Source of the DNA: Pseudohalioglobus lutimaris
GTDB taxonomy: Bacteria > Pseudomonadota > Gammaproteobacteria > Pseudomonadales > Halieaceae
DNA: 64,000 bases
Assembly (NCBI RefSeq): GCF_002866825.1
Contig: NZ_PKUS01000012.1
Coordinates: 62,001 to 126,000 of the forward strand
Reading direction: 5' to 3'
The position numbers were made by a program, and so were the translations under genes. Below are positions 62,620 to 64,000 of this stretch, one piece after another. Numbering within the stretch: the first letter of the stretch is position 1; each line of letters starts with the position of its first letter. Under the pieces are notes generated by a model, which was not told where the DNA came from, ran no database searches, and saw nothing but the letters and a program-made list of their open reading frames with translations.

Positions 62620-64000
62620 TCAGGAAGTGTGGGTGACCGCTGTGGCGGTAACGACATTGGTTTTTTGAGCGGTTGCAGCACTCATAGCAGTATCATCTAT
62701 CAGGGCGAGACGGCGCTTTATTTTCAGCGCAATGCCGTCCGCATCCAGACCCAGCCCGGTCAACTGAGCATGGTGATCCCCGTGCTCAATATATTCATCC
62801 GGAATACCCAGGTGCAAAACTGCCGTGGTATCACCACACTTGGCGAGAAACTCGCTAACGGCTGCGCCGGCGCCTCCTGCCGTGGCATTTTCTTCCACAG
62901 TGACTAGCAGGTCATGGCTATCGCTGACGTTAGCCAGCGCGGCTTCATCCAATGGCTTCACCCAGCGCATATCAACCAGAGTGGCGCCCAGGCTCTCAGC
63001 AGCCTCGCGCGCCTGGGGCAACAGTGTACCAAAATTGAGAATCGCCACTCCTGAGCCTTCCAGCAGGTTGACCGACTTGCCTATCTCCAGGAATGCCATC
63101 GTCTCGTTGATTCCAACACCGGTTCCCGTGCCCCGGGGGTAACGCACGGCAGCAGGGCCCGGATGCTGGTATGCCGTATACAGCATCTGTCGGCATTCAT
63201 TCTCGTCCGATGGTGCACCAATTACCATATTGGGTATGCAGCGCAGGTAACTCAGGTCGAATGCGCCATGGTGTGTGGGCCCATCCTGCCCCACCAGTCC
63301 GGCGCGGTCTATGGCGAAGGTTACGTCCAGGTTCTGCAGAGCGACATCGTGGATTAACTGGTCGTAACCGCGCTGCAGAAAAGTGGAATAAATTGCCACC
63401 ACCGGTTTCAGCCCGTCGCAGGCCATGCCTGCGGCAAGGGTGACGGCATGCTGTTCGGCTATGGCGACGTCGTAGTAGCGCCTGGGGAAGCGTTCAGCGA
63501 ACGCGACCATGCCTGAGCCCTCGCACATGGCGGGCGTAATGCCTACCAGTTGAGGGTCCTGTTCGGCCATGTCACACAGCCACTGCCCGAACACGTCCTG
63601 GTATTTGGGCGGTTTCGGTGCGGGGGACTCTGCGGGTTGAGGCCCCGGTGATTTCGCCTCAACCTTGTTAAGCGCGTGATACCCCACCGGGTCTTCCTCG
63701 GCCGGGGTGTATCCTTTGCCCTTAACCGTGCGAATATGCAGGAACTGGGGGCCCTCCAGATCCTTCATGTTCTCCAGCACTTTTACCAACTGCGGTAGGT
63801 CGTGCCCGTCCAGCGGACCGATATAATGAAAGCCGAGTTCCTCGAACATGGTGCTGGGGGCGACCATGCCTTTCATGTGTTCTTCAGTGCGCTTGGCCCA
63901 TTTCCAGATGAAGCTGAAGCGTTCGAGAAAGCGCTTGGAGCGCTCACGCATGCCCAGGTAGGTCTTGGTGGCCCATATCTTGGCGAAGTAGGTGGCCAGG
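62620..64000 (-). CDS. dxs: 1-deoxy-D-xylulose-5-phosphate synthase, C-terminal part (5' end beyond window)
   Basis: The open frame continues past base 64000 with [22 protein letters not shown], so the gene start is outside the window. Visible motifs are [15 protein letters not shown], the pyrimidine-domain [57 protein letters not shown] and the C-terminal transketolase domain with [15 protein letters not shown] joins pyruvate and glyceraldehyde-3-phosphate to start the MEP isoprenoid pathway. About two thirds of the usual 620-640 residues are present. It is separated from ispA-xseB by ~7 kb of polysaccharide genes. Confidence 0.95.
   Translation of the reverse strand, partial: LATYFAKIWATKTYLGMRERSKRFLERFSFIWKWAKRTEEHMKGMVAPSTMFEELGFHYIGPLDGHDLPQLVKVLENMKDLEGPQFLHIRTVKGKGYTPAEEDPVGYHALNKVEAKSPGPQPAESPAPKPPKYQDVFGQWLCDMAEQDPQLVGITPAMCEGSGMVAFAERFPRRYYDVAIAEQHAVTLAAGMACDGLKPVVAIYSTFLQRGYDQLIHDVALQNLDVTFAIDRAGLVGQDGPTHHGAFDLSYLRCIPNMVIGAPSDENECRQMLYTAYQHPGPAAVRYPRGTGTGVGINETMAFLEIGKSVNLLEGSGVAILNFGTLLPQAREAAESLGATLVDMRWVKPLDEAALANVSDSHDLLVTVEENATAGGAGAAVSEFLAKCGDTTAVLHLGIPDEYIEHGDHHAQLTGLGLDADGIALKIKRRLALIDDTAMSAATAQKTNVVTATAVTHTS

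Overview
The window is a chromosomal segment of a GC-rich gammaproteobacterium. It looks like a marine member of the Halieaceae (OM60/NOR5) or a close relative. The evidence is gene order and protein resemblance only: rpsF-rpsR-DUF2232-rplI-dnaB, the Pseudomonas-like block nrdR-ribD-ribE-ribBA-ribH-nusB-thiL-pgpA-ribA with ispA-xseB and dxs nearby, and the number of multihaem cytochromes and outer-membrane proteins. No rRNA, tRNA, CRISPR array, integrase or insertion sequence was seen.

Layout. 1-3.5 kb: ribosomal proteins S6 (partial), S18 and L9, a DUF2232 membrane protein and the replicative helicase DnaB. 3.5-5.6 kb (minus strand): a GIY-YIG nuclease, a lambda-P-like putative helicase loader and a protein with three DnaT-type domains. 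5.8-8.1 kb: radA and an outer-membrane barrel. 8.1-10.4 kb (minus): a transmembrane Ser/Thr kinase. 10.8-26.8 kb: a tightly packed nine-gene operon. It encodes a flavin/cNMP-binding/4x[4Fe-4S] fusion oxidoreductase, a b-haem-type membrane protein, a membrane decahaem cytochrome with a cytoplasmic FHA-like domain, a tandem GlcG lipoprotein, an outer-membrane barrel, a decahaem-LVIVD cytochrome, a smaller multihaem cytochrome, a PP2C phosphatase and a double-FHA protein. 26.7-27.7 kb (minus): a lipoprotein alpha/beta hydrolase. 27.8-33.6 kb: an autotransporter-type barrel, a second Ser/Thr kinase and a periplasmic caspase-like protein. 33.7-35.9 kb (minus): a PilZ protein and EttA. 36-45.3 kb (minus): a five-gene cluster of transglutaminases, circularly permuted ATP-grasp proteins and alpha-E proteins. 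45.6-54.5 kb (plus): glyA, a 202-bp palindrome, nrdR and the riboflavin/nusB/thiL/pgpA series. 54.5-55.7 kb (minus): ispA and xseB. 55.8-62.6 kb: an AT-richer surface-polysaccharide block. The window ends inside dxs (minus).

Main hypothesis. The 10.8-26.8 kb operon reads as an electron-transfer route from a cytoplasmic pyridine-nucleotide/flavin/iron-sulphur module, through membrane b haems, to periplasmic and possibly outer-membrane multihaem cytochromes. Its last two genes, and an FHA-like domain on one cytochrome, link it to Ser/Thr phosphorylation. Two membrane Ser/Thr kinases flank it, and the second sits next to a secreted caspase homologue. I know of no named system with this composition, but function is inferred from domain content only.

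Other points: a RibBA protein lacking the usual DHBP-synthase metal-site motif, the triple DnaT-domain protein next to a lambda-P-like loader, and the displacement of dxs from ispA-xseB by polysaccharide genes.
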